From: Colocasia esculenta
Lineage: Eukaryota; Streptophyta; Magnoliopsida; Alismatales; Araceae
Direction of reading: 5' to 3'
NCBI GenBank assembly: GCA_014218235.1
Contig: CM024758.1
Span: 99,485,698-99,549,697 of the forward strand
Length of the DNA stretch: 64,000 bases
How positions within the stretch are numbered: the first letter of the stretch is position 1; every line of letters starts with the position of its first letter. This document shows positions 24,109 to 36,100 of this stretch, piece after piece. Both the position numbers and the translations under genes were made by a program. Under the pieces are notes generated by a model. The model was not told where the DNA came from, ran no database searches, and worked only from the letters and a program-made list of their open reading frames with translations.

Positions 24109-26505
24109 CTAAGGAAAGGAAGTCATGAATAGTGACATTCCAGTGAAGACCTTGGGAGTGAGCTGCATCCTTAGCCTGATAGTAGATGATGTACCTCTGA
24201 ATTCATTTGTCAAAAGCAGACTTCCTAAGATTGTCATATCCTTTGAGGAGAAAAACAGTAGGAGATAGCTTAAGTTTTCGACATTCTGCACTTAGTTCAG
24301 GATATGCTGCTGCCCATTCATCTTCGTTTAGTCTTTCAGACTCTGCAAAGCAATGCTGAAATTCCTTCATATGCTGAGAACTCTTGGGAGCATACATGAC
24401 TGCAAATCTGTGGAAGGATAGCTTAATATTGTATTTGACTTTAAATCTGGCGGCTATCCTGATGTGCCTGTTGAGGACTAAATGTGCAAACTGTTTCCTA
24501 GAGGAGATGGCACCTACTAGACTGGGATGCAGTCCAGAGGGTAAACCAATTGTCATGGAAGGAGTAATAGGTCTGCTACCTTAAAGTATCATCCTCCATT
24601 GCCCTTTATTAACATCTAGTAGACCAAGCTTAAACCTTTCTTCATTAAAGTCTTCATCCTAGTAAAATCAGTATGGAGTTCTCTCGGGAGAGTACCAAAT
24701 AGGTCAAAGAACTTAAGATCAAGATGATGGTGGACAGTTAGAAGAGGGTTTTTGGGACTGGCTGATATGAATTTCTCTGCCTCAGAGGGGTAGATATTGA
24801 CAAATTCTGATGGGGAAAGACTGTGGTTTTTCTGTGTAATTAAATTTACATCAGTCACAAGAACTTCAGAAGTTCTGATTAGAAGAGGGAGTCAGTCTTC
24901 AAATTTGTATTCTGGCATCCCATGGACTTCAAGAAAGACTTTTATTGAGAGAAATTCTCTGAACAGATTCGTATGATGTTCAGAGTGATGGGTGAAAGCA
25001 TACCAGAAAGGTGGAAGGAGGGAGCCATGACTTTGAGAGCTTACACCAGATGATAGTCCTGGTGTAGAACTGAGTGTAGATGAAATAGTTGGTAAAGAAA
25101 GAGAGGCACAAAAGTGTGGAGGTTGAGTGTGAAGGTTGGGAATATTTACCTCAAGAGTTTTAAAATGATACTTTAGTGGAAATGAGGAAATGGAAGTATT
25201 TACTGGAGGGTCTATTTTTGGTTGTGAAGTGGAAGGAGAAGGTGAAGTGGAGATAGAAGGAATAGGTGAGGTGGAGGTGAGGAGGTTGTTCAGCACAACT
25301 GGTGGAGGCGGAGGATCAGAAGCAAGAAGAGGAGTTTGATCAGTGGAAGGAGAAGGAATAGTCAAGGGTTGAGAAGGAAAGGCTGGTTGACCAGATTTTA
25401 TAAGCTTTCTCCTAACCCTTCTCTTAAAGATCTTGATCTGAGGGTCTAACTCCTGATCACTCCGCTCCAACTACTGCTCAAAAGGTTGAACTTCAAGTGC
25501 TGGCTGTTGTTGCTCTGATTCTACCGCTTGATCTTTCTCAGGCTGAACTGAACTGCTCTCTGGTTGTACACCTACTACCTCAGGTTGCTGCTGGTGCTGC
25601 TGCTCTAGTTGAGCAGGAGGAACTTGAGAGGAACTTGTGCCCTGTTGGCACACTAACTGCAATAAAAGGTCCTTCATCTGATGGACCTCCTCAGACATAA
25701 ACTCGAATCTGACATCTATCTGCTGAATTTGCATCTACAAAACTATCATAATTCTTGCTGCTTTATGATCAACTGGACCACATCATCCAGATTCTTGCTA
25801 GTCCCCCTGAGACCTTGGCTGAGTCTCAACATGTCGCGGAGACACATGGTGGTACTCCTCAAGGGAAGGCTCTATTGGAGTGGGTTTAGGATACTTCTTT
25901 CCTGAGCCACTCCTTTGCCTCTTAAGTCTCTTAGCACTTGATTGATAGTATCTTCAGGAGCATCCTGTTCTTAGAGGGGACAGAAGGCTGGATCTTGCTT
26001 GTTCTGCTACTGGGGCTTCTTCTTCTCTAGCTTTTCTAGTGTAGGAATAGAGGAGAACTGTGTGCCTCATCTGGAAATATTTCGTGAGTGCACTTGGGGA
26101 CAGAGTCCTTAACCCAAACATTTTGAGATTTGTCCTCTAAGACATAATGGCTTCTCCTCAGGGTGGAGAGCCCAATCTTCTCTTTTACAGAAGTGGACAC
26201 CTCATCGCTTAAGTCCACCGAAAATCTCTTGAACACAAGGTTAGCAGGGGCCCATAGGGAAGGAACTCCTGCAGGTTCTTGAAACATGCCATTCTTTCCA
26301 ATATAATGGAAGGCAAGTTAACCTTGTGCCTCTGAATAGCCCAAAATAACAAACTGTCGTCTCTGACAGTAATAGAAGAATGTGTACCTGCTCTGGGAGT
26401 GATGATGTTTGTGATGATAGAGTGGAGTATTCTCTTCTCTGCAGAGAGCTCGTTGACAAGGAACTTTTTCTTTGTGATGGAACCTAAATTTCCAATGACT
26501 CTCAA
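24109..26505 (-). pseudogene. Accessory ORF of the SIRE-like element (plant transposon-protein type)
   Basis: Reading frames at 26505-26209, 26287-26036, 25734-25471, 25470-24892, 24858-24616 and 24556-24203 look like one protein broken by stops and frameshifts. The N-terminal part (ITPRAGTHSSITVRDDSLLF, then RHKVNLPSIILERM) resembles the 'putative plant transposon protein' family (Transposase_32-like) by pattern. The middle is Pro/Ser/Thr-rich, and the C-terminal part is helical without a recognised motif. It sits directly upstream of the polypurine tract, where SIRE elements carry an env-like ORF, but I see no clear envelope features. Function unknown. Confidence 0.45.
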
Positions 26506-26992
26506 TTTCTGCTCTCTATGGACACAATTTCACTGATCTTGTGTCCAGAGTTCGGGCAATCCAGGAGTTCTACTAGAAGATCTTCTAAAATAGTGACCGA
26601 GGTACCTTTTACTGAGCCTGTAACTGAACCTTCTGCTATGATTTGGATAAATGGTAAATGCGAAGATATTAAAAGGTTTTGTCATAGCAAAAATATTATG
26701 ATAAATGTTTTAGTTATCAAAGAGATAGGAAAAGTTGCTTAACAAAAAGTTGATCTACATTTCTCAGATTACTAAACATGAGGACATCTTTTAAGATTCT
26801 ATCAAGAGCTTCAAACTAATATTTATGTATGATAGCCACCTCATTCCAAATAATAAGCTTACTCTTATTTAGTAGCTTAGCCAAGAGATTGTCTTGTTTA
26901 ATATTGCAAGTAGAATCTTCGTTTATTATCAAAGGTATTTCGAATCTAGAATGAGTCGTCCTGCCACTAGGAAGAAGAAGAGATGCTATTGA

Positions 26993-27023
26993 AACTGCAG
27001 TTATGGTAGCATCAAGTGGAATA
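26993..27023. other. Centre of the Helitron palindrome
   Basis: About 30 bp of non-repeated spacer between the inverted arms. Flanks 26945-26992 (minus) and 27024-27065 (plus) are mirror copies coding for the same helicase stretch (SLLLP.GR..HSRF). In the plus frame the spacer itself reads VMVASSGI, normal PIF1 sequence, so the junction lies inside the right-arm helicase. Confidence 0.7.
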
Positions 27024-28252
27024 GTATCTCTTCTTCTTCTTGGTGGCAGAGCGCTCATTTTAGATTTGGGATATCTTTGATAGAGAATGAAGATTCTATT
27101 TGCAATATCAAACAAGATAGTTTCTTGACTGAGCTACTAATTAAGACTAAACTTATTATTTGAGATGAAGCCTCTATGATACATAAATATCGTTTTGAAG
27201 CTCTTGATAGAACCTTAAGAAATGTCCTCAGGTTTGCTAATCCGAGAAGTGTAGATCTGTCTTTCGGTGGTAAAGTTGTTATTTTAGGAGGTGATTTTAG
27301 ACAAATCTTATCCGCCAATCTTAAAGGGAGTAGAGAGGACATTATTTTCACAACAATTAATTCTTCATATTTGTGGAGTTCATGCCAACTTCTAACATTG
27401 ACGAAAAACATGAGACTCCAAATAAGTTGTTCAAATTTAATTCAAGTGAGATTAAAGAATTCACAAATTGGATCTTAAAGATTGGAGATGGTTGTTTAGG
27501 ATAGCCCAATGATGTAGAAGCAGAGATAGAAATTCCAAATGAATTGCTTATTAAAGATTTATGGTATCCACTTGTAGCAATAGTGGATAGTATATATCCT
27601 TCTTTGCAAGAGAATTTATATGGTCCAAACTATGTACAAGAGAGAGCTGTCTTTGCTACTACTCATGATGTGTTGAGAATATTAATGAATACATGCTATC
27701 TATAGTCTCGAGAGAAAATAAGATATATCTGAGTATTGATACCACCGATGTTGAAAGCCATGATGATCTCTACACTCTAGATTTCTAAACAATATTAAGT
27801 GTTCAGAAATTCCAAATCATATGTAAAGATTGATGTTCTTGTCATGTTTTAGAAACATCGACCAAAGTGCTGAGTGTGCAATGACACAAGGTTGATAGTC
27901 ACTCACTGGGAAAACCATGTTATAGAAGCAAAAGTGATCTCTGGTAATAAATTGAACGAAAGGTTTTCATTCCTCAGATTATCCTCACACCTTCACAATC
28001 AAAATGGCTTTTTAAGCTTCAAAGAAGGTGATATCTATTGACTGTTTGCTTTGTCACGACAATAAATAAGAGTCAAGTCCAATCACTTTTCAATGTTGGT
28101 CTCTATCTCTCGAGATTAGTTTTCAGTCATGGACAATTATATGTTGAAATTTCTAGAGTTGAGAGTAAAAAAGGATTGAAGATTTTGATTATTAACAAGG
28201 ATGGAGATATAACAAATAGTACAAATAGTGTTGTTTTTAAGAAAATATTCTA
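27024..28252 (+). pseudogene. Helitron PIF1-type helicase, C-terminal half, right-arm copy
   Basis: Superfamily 1B helicase that unwinds DNA in rolling-circle transposition. Visible pieces: HFRFGISLIENEDS, LII(stop)DEASMIHKYRFEALD (Walker B, about 27150-27205), GGDFRQ (27287-27304), SSYLWSSCQLLTLTKNMRLQ, and at 28119-28164 the C-terminal FSHGQLYVEISRVES block with KGLKILIINKDG. Walker A and the Rep nuclease are absent because the arm begins downstream of them. The stop in the Walker B segment and several frameshifts make it non-functional. It is better preserved than the left copy. Confidence 0.78.
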
Positions 28253-28439
28253 AAACTTGACATAGATTGGTATTCTATACAACTATATTATTTTACAATG
28301 TTTTTTCATCTAGTATTATATGTCTACTCATCTTACAATGTGCATTCATGTTGAACCAAAGAATTTTCCTATTATATTTGTTGATATTATATTATATATA
28401 TTGAAATGTTTTACTTAAATATGTCAAAAAGTATTTTGC

Positions 28440-30840
28440 AGATCATGACACCCAAATTTGATAATGTTGATGACATCAATTTTTTCAAAGAAACTTGAAA
28501 AATCAAGGTCAGGATAACAACACTGTGGAATATGCCAAAGTTCAATAGTTTTGGAGACATGCTATTATTAGATGAAAGGTAATATTTTGTCTTTTAATTA
28601 TTTTCTGTTCAAATATTGTATTCAAATTTCAAATATATTAATATTTGAACGACCACAGAACGAGAAGATTCAAGCAACAATAAAGAAGGCTTTGATTAAT
28701 AAATTCGAGCCTTAGTTGAATGAAGGAAAAATCTATATAATCACAATTTTGAAGTTGGAGAGAACAATGGAAATTATAAAGCTACTCATTAGGACTTCAA
28801 ATTGAACTTTCTTTACTCTATTTTTGTTAAAGACTTTGTCGACGTTCTAGTGCCTGTTCATGCATTCCATTTCATCCCATTTGATGACACAATTTCAAGA
28901 CATGTTGATAAAACATACTTAGTTGGTAAGGAAGAAAACTTTTTAAATGCTTGTCTCGGTGGTTTATCTATTTAATTTTTACCTGTATTAGATGTAAATG
29001 TAAGATTTTTAATATATATATATTGCAAGTTTATAAAAAATAATATACTTTATTATGCAATTTCATGATAGATGTAATTGGAGTGCTTATTGGGATGGAA
29101 GATTGAAGTGGGAGAACAATGAAAAAAAAACAAAAGATTGACATTTGAATTAGACGATGAATAGTAAGTGTTTCACATTATAGTGTGCTAAAATATTATT
29201 TTGGTTTACATTTATTTTTTGTGTTTACATAAGTAGTTATTAGAATTGATAACTATTAATCTTTTATGATGAAATTTCTAACAAGAAAAAATTGAATCGC
29301 ATAGTATGTGGTAATTTTGCTGAGCAAGTTGCAAAGGATGTTAGTGGAGACGTTCAAGCACCATTAGCGAGGATTAAGTTGTGAAAGTTATTTCACTTGA
29401 CTTCTGAGAAACTATTTACGTTATGACAAGAAGAGCATTTTAAAACTTTTTGGATTGTTTTTGCAACTATGACTATTCTTTTAATATAATTTCTATGTTT
29501 GTTTCTCTTTCGAGCTTTGACATTTTGTCTAACTCATTCTTCACCACCAACATATTATTTGATCAAACATCTCTGAAGTTGTTGATTTCAAAACTAGGTG
29601 AAGTTAAAATAATACAATATAGTTTGCAAAAAAATCATTTCGCAAGTTGCTTCAACATTACTTTATGTTCTTAATAAACAGGCTTCGCTGTGGAGGTGCA
29701 ACAACAACTTTAATGATTTCTCAAATTTCAAGCCAACCTTCATATTCAATCAAGGAAGATTTGTTGCATTTATTTGAGAGAAAATTTCTAGATGAGATTC
29801 GAAAGACGTTAGGTAAAATAAAAAAAACTAATTCCTGTATGTAAATGAGGCATAGATGTTTGTGAATAATTTTTTTTTACTCTACGACATCTTCTACTTG
29901 GCTGTCGTTAATTTAAATTATGTGGAGTCCATTTAATTTGAAATTTTGATCGATATAAATTATAAATTTCCACAGTCAAATTTTTATGTTTTAACAAATT
30001 GCTCTAATGTAGTTATGCACGTACGTAACATTGACGACAGTTGTAAAAAATTGAAACTGACATGACTCTACAACTCTTGCAAAAAATGTAGAAAGAAAGT
30101 AAAAGCTGATAGTGGCAGTTTTTGGTGTGAAAATTGTTCTGCTTTTGAGAGATTTGTTAACCAAGGTATTACTTACAAATTTAAAATTTCATTCCCACGA
30201 TTTAAATTATACTTTAAGTAGTGTCTTTATTTTCATAATTGATAGATACAAACTTCAACTGAAAGTTAGTGATTATACTAGAAGTGCCTCATTTCTGTTA
30301 TTTGATTGTGTGTCATTCAATTTCAAACCATCGGTCTGTCTATAGTAGAATTGCGAGAACGAGTAACAAAGGTAAATTATATTATTAATTTAAACATCAT
30401 ACAAGATATATTGATCAAATTTCAGATTTCTAATATATGCTTTATTTTCTTTCTTACATGATGAAGATATCAATTCGTTTCCAGAAGATTTAAATAAATT
30501 TCTACAAAATAAGTTCATCTTCAAAATACAAATATCCGAATTCAACCTTCGTAAAAAATGATCAATTTATACAGTCATACGATTGACCGATGATAAAAAA
30601 GATCGAAGAATATTTAGCTACTACAGATATAAATCACCTTATCATACTACCTCCTATTATACATAATGATTGTTTTTCATATGTTTTTAAAAATGTTTAT
30701 GTAGAAAATATGATCTATGACTAAAACTATCTGTTTTAATATTTGTAGGAATTTGCAGACGTTGTTGAATTGGATAATAGTGTCAAACAAGTTGAAGACA
30801 TTGTAGATGACTAGATGTTGAACATGTAAGTAAAACTAAA
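28440..30840 (+). pseudogene. Helitron RPA70-like gene, right-arm copy
   Basis: Downstream of the helicase as in plant Helitrons. An N-terminal OB-fold region (28500-28990) shows an RPA-A/DUF223-like flow (LWNMPKFNSFGDMLLLDER, then LINKFEP, LNEGKIYII). A zinc ribbon at about 30080-30160 has CKKC and CENC. A C-terminal OB strand reads KLQLKVSDYTRSASFLLFD (about 30246-30305). Intron-like AT-rich gaps and stops separate the pieces. Inferred single-stranded DNA binding. Confidence 0.65.
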
Positions 30841-30954
30841 AAAAGCTTATCTTCAATACAATAACATTGTTTTATATTAATAGCTATATGTTTATTCCAA
30901 AATTCGAAAAGATTTAATGCTCTTGAAGTTGAATTTTATTGATATATGAATTTT

Positions 30955-31363
30955 TTTGGATGTTCCCCGAAGATTTAATGCTCCTGATTATACGATGATT
31001 CCGCTCACCCCACAACGTCTATAGCGTAGCATGAAGAATGAGCCACCACACCTTTCTATCCGACTTGTGGGGCTAAGGCCTGGCTCACTCTCACAGAAGG
31101 CAGCGGACTTTACAACATGATGCTACAGCTGGTCCTCTGAGCAACCTCTCTCCACACCCCATGAGAATAGGAGCAACCAACAAAAAAGTGATCGATAGAC
31201 TCCTCTTTGGCACCACAAAGACAGTAGGTGGAAATCAAGTCTTGCGAGATAGCCTGTCTCGGGTCTTGATCCATTAAGATATCAAAATTAAAAAATGTGA
31301 GAAAAGGCTCCCTATGCTACCCAGTCCTGATCCTGTTTCTCTCTGTTTGGATGTTCCCCGAAG
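30955..31363 (-). mobile_element. LINE fragment (zf-RVT region) between 18-bp direct repeats
   Basis: Minus-strand translation near 31265-31110 gives CLCGAKEESIDHFFVGCSYS followed by HGVWREVAQRTS, the zinc-binding zf-RVT pattern C-x2-C..H..C found C-terminal to LINE reverse transcriptases. An 18-bp direct repeat TTTGGATGTTCCCCGAAG lies at 30955-30972 and 31346-31363 and could be a target-site duplication, but there is no poly-A tail. Also present is a local repeat GATTTAATGCTC at 30911 and 30973. Confidence 0.7.
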
Positions 31364-33134
31364 TCTCCACCCCCTAAATCACCCCATCTAGAGTCAAGCC
31401 ACATGACTTGACTCCACAGGTTGATCCACATGTTCGAAACCACACATCGGCACACATAGGAGAGAGGAGAGTTCAGGCACCATTCTAAAAATGTTCACAA
31501 TCATTAGGATGTGAATAGTGTCACAATTATTAGACTATAGTTGTTCACAAAAATTAGATTGTGATTGTTCACAATCTAATGACTATGACTGTGACAATGT
31601 TCACATTCTAATGTAGTGACTGTGAAGAGTCCATACTTATTAAATGTAAAAGATCCTACTTATTCAAGAGCCATATGAATTTGTTATGCTTTTAGTATTT
31701 ATCATAGTTAAGATTATGTTACAGTTTTAATGTCACATTAACATTTTTATTGCGTTTTTATGATCATTGATTCATCATATGCCTTTAGATACATAAATTT
31801 CATATAGGTGGGAGATATCAAATTGGGCACTTAGGTCCCTAGGCCCCGAGGAACCCAAGAACGCCTTGGGGGGCCTTGGGACCTTGACAACTATGACTTG
31901 CTTCTAAATGTTTTAATGGATCTTTATTCCAGACTACAGGACACACTTGTGTCCCTTATTAGGCATCTCCTTCTATTGCTTTGATTTAAGGAATGAGCCT
32001 CTTTTTTCCCCCTTACCTTCAAAATCTTCCAGCTTTCAACATTTCAGTTCTCTGCTTTTCCTGTTAATGCAGTTGGCAAATGGATTGAACCTTCTCGCCT
32101 ACTTCCTTTATCTCTGGTTCTGAGCCTGTTGGCATATCTTTTTCCCAGTATTTTCTAGATTTCATTTCTCTGTCAGTGATCTTGTCATATTTCACACATT
32201 CCTGCTGAGCTTTGTAGATGTGAGGTCAAAAGCATGTAATTAGTTTCATTTTTTGTGTTGTTCATGAATAGGAGTGTCTCCTCTCCACTTTAGATTCTAC
32301 TTTCTTATTTATTTTTTAATAAACTTGGTAGTCAAATGATCAAATCAGCTGTCTTCCTTGAAGAGTGGGCATTTGGCACGTTTCCATCTTCTTCCAGGGT
32401 CAGCAATGGACAAGTACTGTCAAGTGGATGTTCTTGCATTCTGTTTTGTGGGTCATTACTCATTTGGGGGAGAGAAATGAAAGGATCCCTGACATGGAGA
32501 GAATGCCGCTGAGTGGATTGCTTAGGTTCATAGTTGATCTCAAATGAGAACAAGCAGTTGTGAAGGGGATGTTGGATCTGTGGATGGGCCACAATTCTTC
32601 CATCTTGTCCAAGTTGGCTATGCAGGAGTTTGTGATGTGCTGATGATTTAAATCACTTAAAGAATTCTCATTTCTCATGCAGTTTGCTCAAGAAACCAGA
32701 GTCCCACTTTTTTTTGGGTTTACCAAACATTGTTAAAATTTTGGGACAAAGTATTCCTGCATAGGGTCAATGGATGGCTACTGAATTAAATTTGAAAATC
32801 CTTTCTTGAGCACTGTACCTCTATTACTTGAAAAGCATGTAGTTATCAAGCTCTTGAAGGGAGTTTCATTTCTGTGGATTCTCAATTTCCTTTCCGATCT
32901 TCACATCTAGATCTCCTTCTTCCTGTGAGTAGTCTCTAATGTACCAAAGCCTCCTCTCTTTCCGCACTTTTTTCATTTTCATCAAAATCCACATCACCTA
33001 TCACATTACTATCAAACAGCCATGAGATGTGATATAAATTGCTTCGGTTACTCTTAATGAAAGAACAGTACCAGTAATCTGTTTGAGATATTCTGTTCTC
33101 TAACTGCAGATATTTCAGTTTGTTTTTCAAACAG
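31364..33134. other. Region upstream of ARL8 exon 2 with LINE and MITE traces
   Basis: 31440-31620 has short ATTGTGAACA/TGTTCACAAT inverted words. 31820-31912 ends CCTTGGGACCTTGACAACTATG, an end of the CATAG..TCAAGG element type. 32360-32520 translates as FLHSVLWVI..ERNERI on the plus strand, like the LINE zf-RVT tail. A T-rich acceptor (TTTTTCAAACAG) ends at 33134. I searched for the usual first exon (MGLW..FKQ) and did not find it here. Confidence 0.5.
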
Positions 33135-36100
33135 GAAATGGAGCTCTCCCTTATTGGCCTTCAAAATGCAGGAAAGACATCTCTTGTCAATGCGATTACT
33201 GTGAGTAAATTGCACGTTTCTACTTGTCCATTTCCATGTATATTATTTGTTGAATGCCATGTTTAACTCAATTACTTAATGCTCACCAGACAGGTGGCTA
33301 CAGTGAAGACATGATTCCTACTGTAAGTTCAGGATGCAAATAAATTATTTGAAAATGCCTTTTTCGTCAAATCGCTGGAAAGTTATTTCTAATGCCAATG
33401 TATACTTGTGCAAAAAATCAGGTAGGCTTTAACATGCGAAAGGTTACAAAGGGAAATGTGACCATAAAACTTTGGGATTTGGGAGGTCAGAGGAGGTTTC
33501 GCAGCATGTGGGAGCGTTATTGTCGTGGAGTCTCTGCCATCTTGTAAGAATTTGGTGCTTTTGGTTCTTGTACATGGCATTTTGCACAGAATTTAGAATA
33601 TATGTTAATATTTGCTTTTGTTTCCTTATACTTGTTATTTTATGTACACTTATTTTAAGTTGCTGGTCAAGTTGCTAACTATACCTTATCGGTGATCCTA
33701 ACTGTGCTCATAATTCTAAGGGTTTTAAATAAACTAATGACCAAAACATCAAGGTAAGAAGCCTGATAAGTTTTTTCCCCTGGTCAATCTGTGATGTAGT
33801 TCATCTGTTCAATCTTTCAAGTACTGCCACATGTAGTTTATGCTAACTGTTAGATCCTGGATGTGACTCAAATAGGCACAAATTGGGCTTTTAACAAGTC
33901 TCGTTGCCTATTATGCTTCACCTGTAGGTCAATCTGTGTTTGACCATATTGTAGATCATGATTTAGTTCTGCCCCATGGCAAAGTACTGCAGCTCATTGC
34001 TTTTACTTTCTACTTGGGTCAAAAGGGAAAAGGTTGAAAGTTGACTTCTATTTGGGAGACAAGGGACATAGTCACCAGGGAAAGAAGTCCTTTGAATAAC
34101 CTCCTTAAACAATGAAGGTCTAAAGATTTTCATAAGAATCAGGTGGATCAGAAATATGATAATGGTGGCAACATGATTTAAAAAGTTTATTTATCAACTC
34201 AATGACAAGGAAAATCAGTGAATCTGGTGTCAATCTAGTGATCTACTAACAATAAAATCCGCTCAAACATGTTTGTGTATATTTATGCCGTCATTAGCCC
34301 TTAGGGCTTTATTTGTGGACAATACTAGGGCTCAATAAAGTATGAGTCATGCTAGCTGGCCTACAAGTCGTGCAGCAAAATGAGGTGGATTATTCATCCA
34401 CCTCATCTATTAGTCCATGCCACACCCACCATGGAAAAATGAATCAGATTGGAACCAGGGATCACCTTGAGCTGAGTCCAAACTGAACCAGATTGAATTG
34501 GCCGATCCCCTAGAAGTCTTGGATCGGCCTGATTTTCTAGAAAAGAAATTGTTAAAAATATATGAAAATAAAATATCAAGAAAATAAAAAATCAGAAAAA
34601 AGAGGATGCCAGTGAAAAATGAAGAAGAACAAAGAAAAAAAAGCCCTCCCCTTTCCCTCTTCCCAAATAAGAAAAGGAAGAAGAAATAATAAAAAAGGAA
34701 AACCTCCCATTCCCCATGTGCCCCTCCTTTCCCATGCCGCCCCTCCCCCTTCCCACGGAAGATGAAGAAGAAGAAGAATTTGAAGAAGAAATGAAAAAGA
34801 ATCCCCTCTCTTCCTCCTTCTTTTTCCCATTTCCCAAAGAAGAAGAAGAAATAAATGATGGGGTGCTTTTTTCTTTTTTAATTTGAAAGCCCAAGCCGGA
34901 TTGGCTAGACCGGCCAGGGATTTGCTGATCCAGGCCAATCTTGGATGATTCCGACCAATCCGGCCGAAATTTTCATGATCCGTACCCATAACCCTCAGGA
35001 CTTGAATTGGCAACCTCGAGCAGAATTGGCAGATTGTGATTTGGCTTGGCCGATTCTACCTTCCATGACACCTACATGACATGATGTGGCAGTGTGATGA
35101 CAACCGGTGGTTACAGGTGACTATGTTGTAAATGGCATGACGTGGAGGGCAACGGCAACCAGCAGCAACCAACAGCAGCAATGATCATTCAGCAATCGAC
35201 AGAGGTGGTGACAGTTAGCATCCAGCAATGGTGGCAGGTGGCCGGCAGCAGCGGGTAGTGAGCTATAGGCAGTATTTGTCGGTCATAGGTAAATATTTGT
35301 CAGCCATAGGGCAATATTTGTTAGTGATAAGCAGAATAGGCAATGGTCGGCAGAAATTGTCAGCTTTAACCCAGTATTTATGAGCTATAGCCAATGTTGT
35401 CAATCTTGAGTCAGTATTGGTTAGTCATAGTATGGTGACTGTAGGTAGTATTTTTCAATCATAGGCTAATATTTGTTAGCTATAGGTCAATATTTGTTGA
35501 TTGTAGAAATGGTAGTATTTATTAGCCGTAGGTTAGTATTTGTCAGTCACAGATCAGTATTTGTGAGCTGCCCTCCTTGTGCATCACTGATTGTTGGTTG
35601 ACAGTGGCCGCTGTGGGCTGCAGCCGGTTGCCGCCGCCACACCACTACGTCACACCATGTTTGCATGACGTGGTCCAATAGATGAGCTAAACGAGTGATC
35701 AACCTCATCCTTGTGCCCGACTTGTTTGGCAGCTTGCATTTCTCATAAACTATATTCTCACCTTGTGTAAGTCATGTACAGATGCTACTCCAGATGACAG
35801 CATTCCCACCTTCGATCATTTGTCAGATGCTCCAGTTTTCCTTAATGTGGTCTAGTTAATATGTTCTGATTTTTTTTGAAATTAGGTAGGATTTTCAAAC
35901 TATAGCTTATGCTTGTCTCCCACTGGCAGGCTTGCAGACTTCTATTCATGTTCCTGGTAGGTCATTGATTGCCATTTATGCTCCAACCAAACATAAGAAA
36001 TCCTCAATGTGGCATAGTAATGCATTGGGGTATCAGGAAGTAGGCATTAAGTGGTCACTGGTTGGCCTGGATGTGATGCTCCTTAGAATCATGGACTGCC

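Larger units (their letters stand above)
21495..26744 (-). mobile_element. SIRE/Maximus-like Ty1-Copia element, internally deleted
   Basis: 5.25 kb insertion with perfect 5-bp duplication AAAAG (21490-21494, 26745-26749), ends TGTTGG..CAACA. The minus orientation follows from a polypurine tract (AAAAATGGGGAGAAT, 23600-23614 on the minus strand) next to the intact 3' LTR (21495-23599). The opposite LTR survives only as about 98 bp (26647-26744). Internal sequence codes, on the minus strand, for a degenerate accessory protein, with no gag-pol core seen. It split the helicase of the left Helitron arm. Confidence 0.75.
17433..26992 (-). mobile_element. Helitron, left arm of an inverted duplication (minus strand)
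   Basis: Read on the minus strand it ends at 17433 with the plant Helitron 3' signature: a hairpin CCGTGC-ATC-GCACGG (17445-17459), a short spacer, then CTAG (17433-17436) followed by T. Upstream lie an RPA-like gene remnant (about 17840-20330) and the 3' half of a PIF1-type helicase (20560-21489, continuing at 26750-26992). A Copia element (21495-26744) splits it. There is no Rep domain or 5' TC end: the arm stops within the helicase, where the sequence turns into its mirror image. Confidence 0.75.
27024..30955 (+). mobile_element. Helitron, right arm of the inverted duplication (plus strand)
   Basis: Mirror of the left arm: PIF1-type helicase (27024-28252) then RPA-like gene (28440-30840). 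It ends near 30955 without the hairpin-CTAG terminus, which would need about another 400 bp to match the left arm. LINE-derived sequence follows directly. Confidence 0.7.

Noticed and set aside
34576..35013. 145-codon minus-strand ORF
   Set aside because: Lies over GAAGAAGAA-rich sequence in a MITE, and the residues are Phe/Leu/Ser low complexity.
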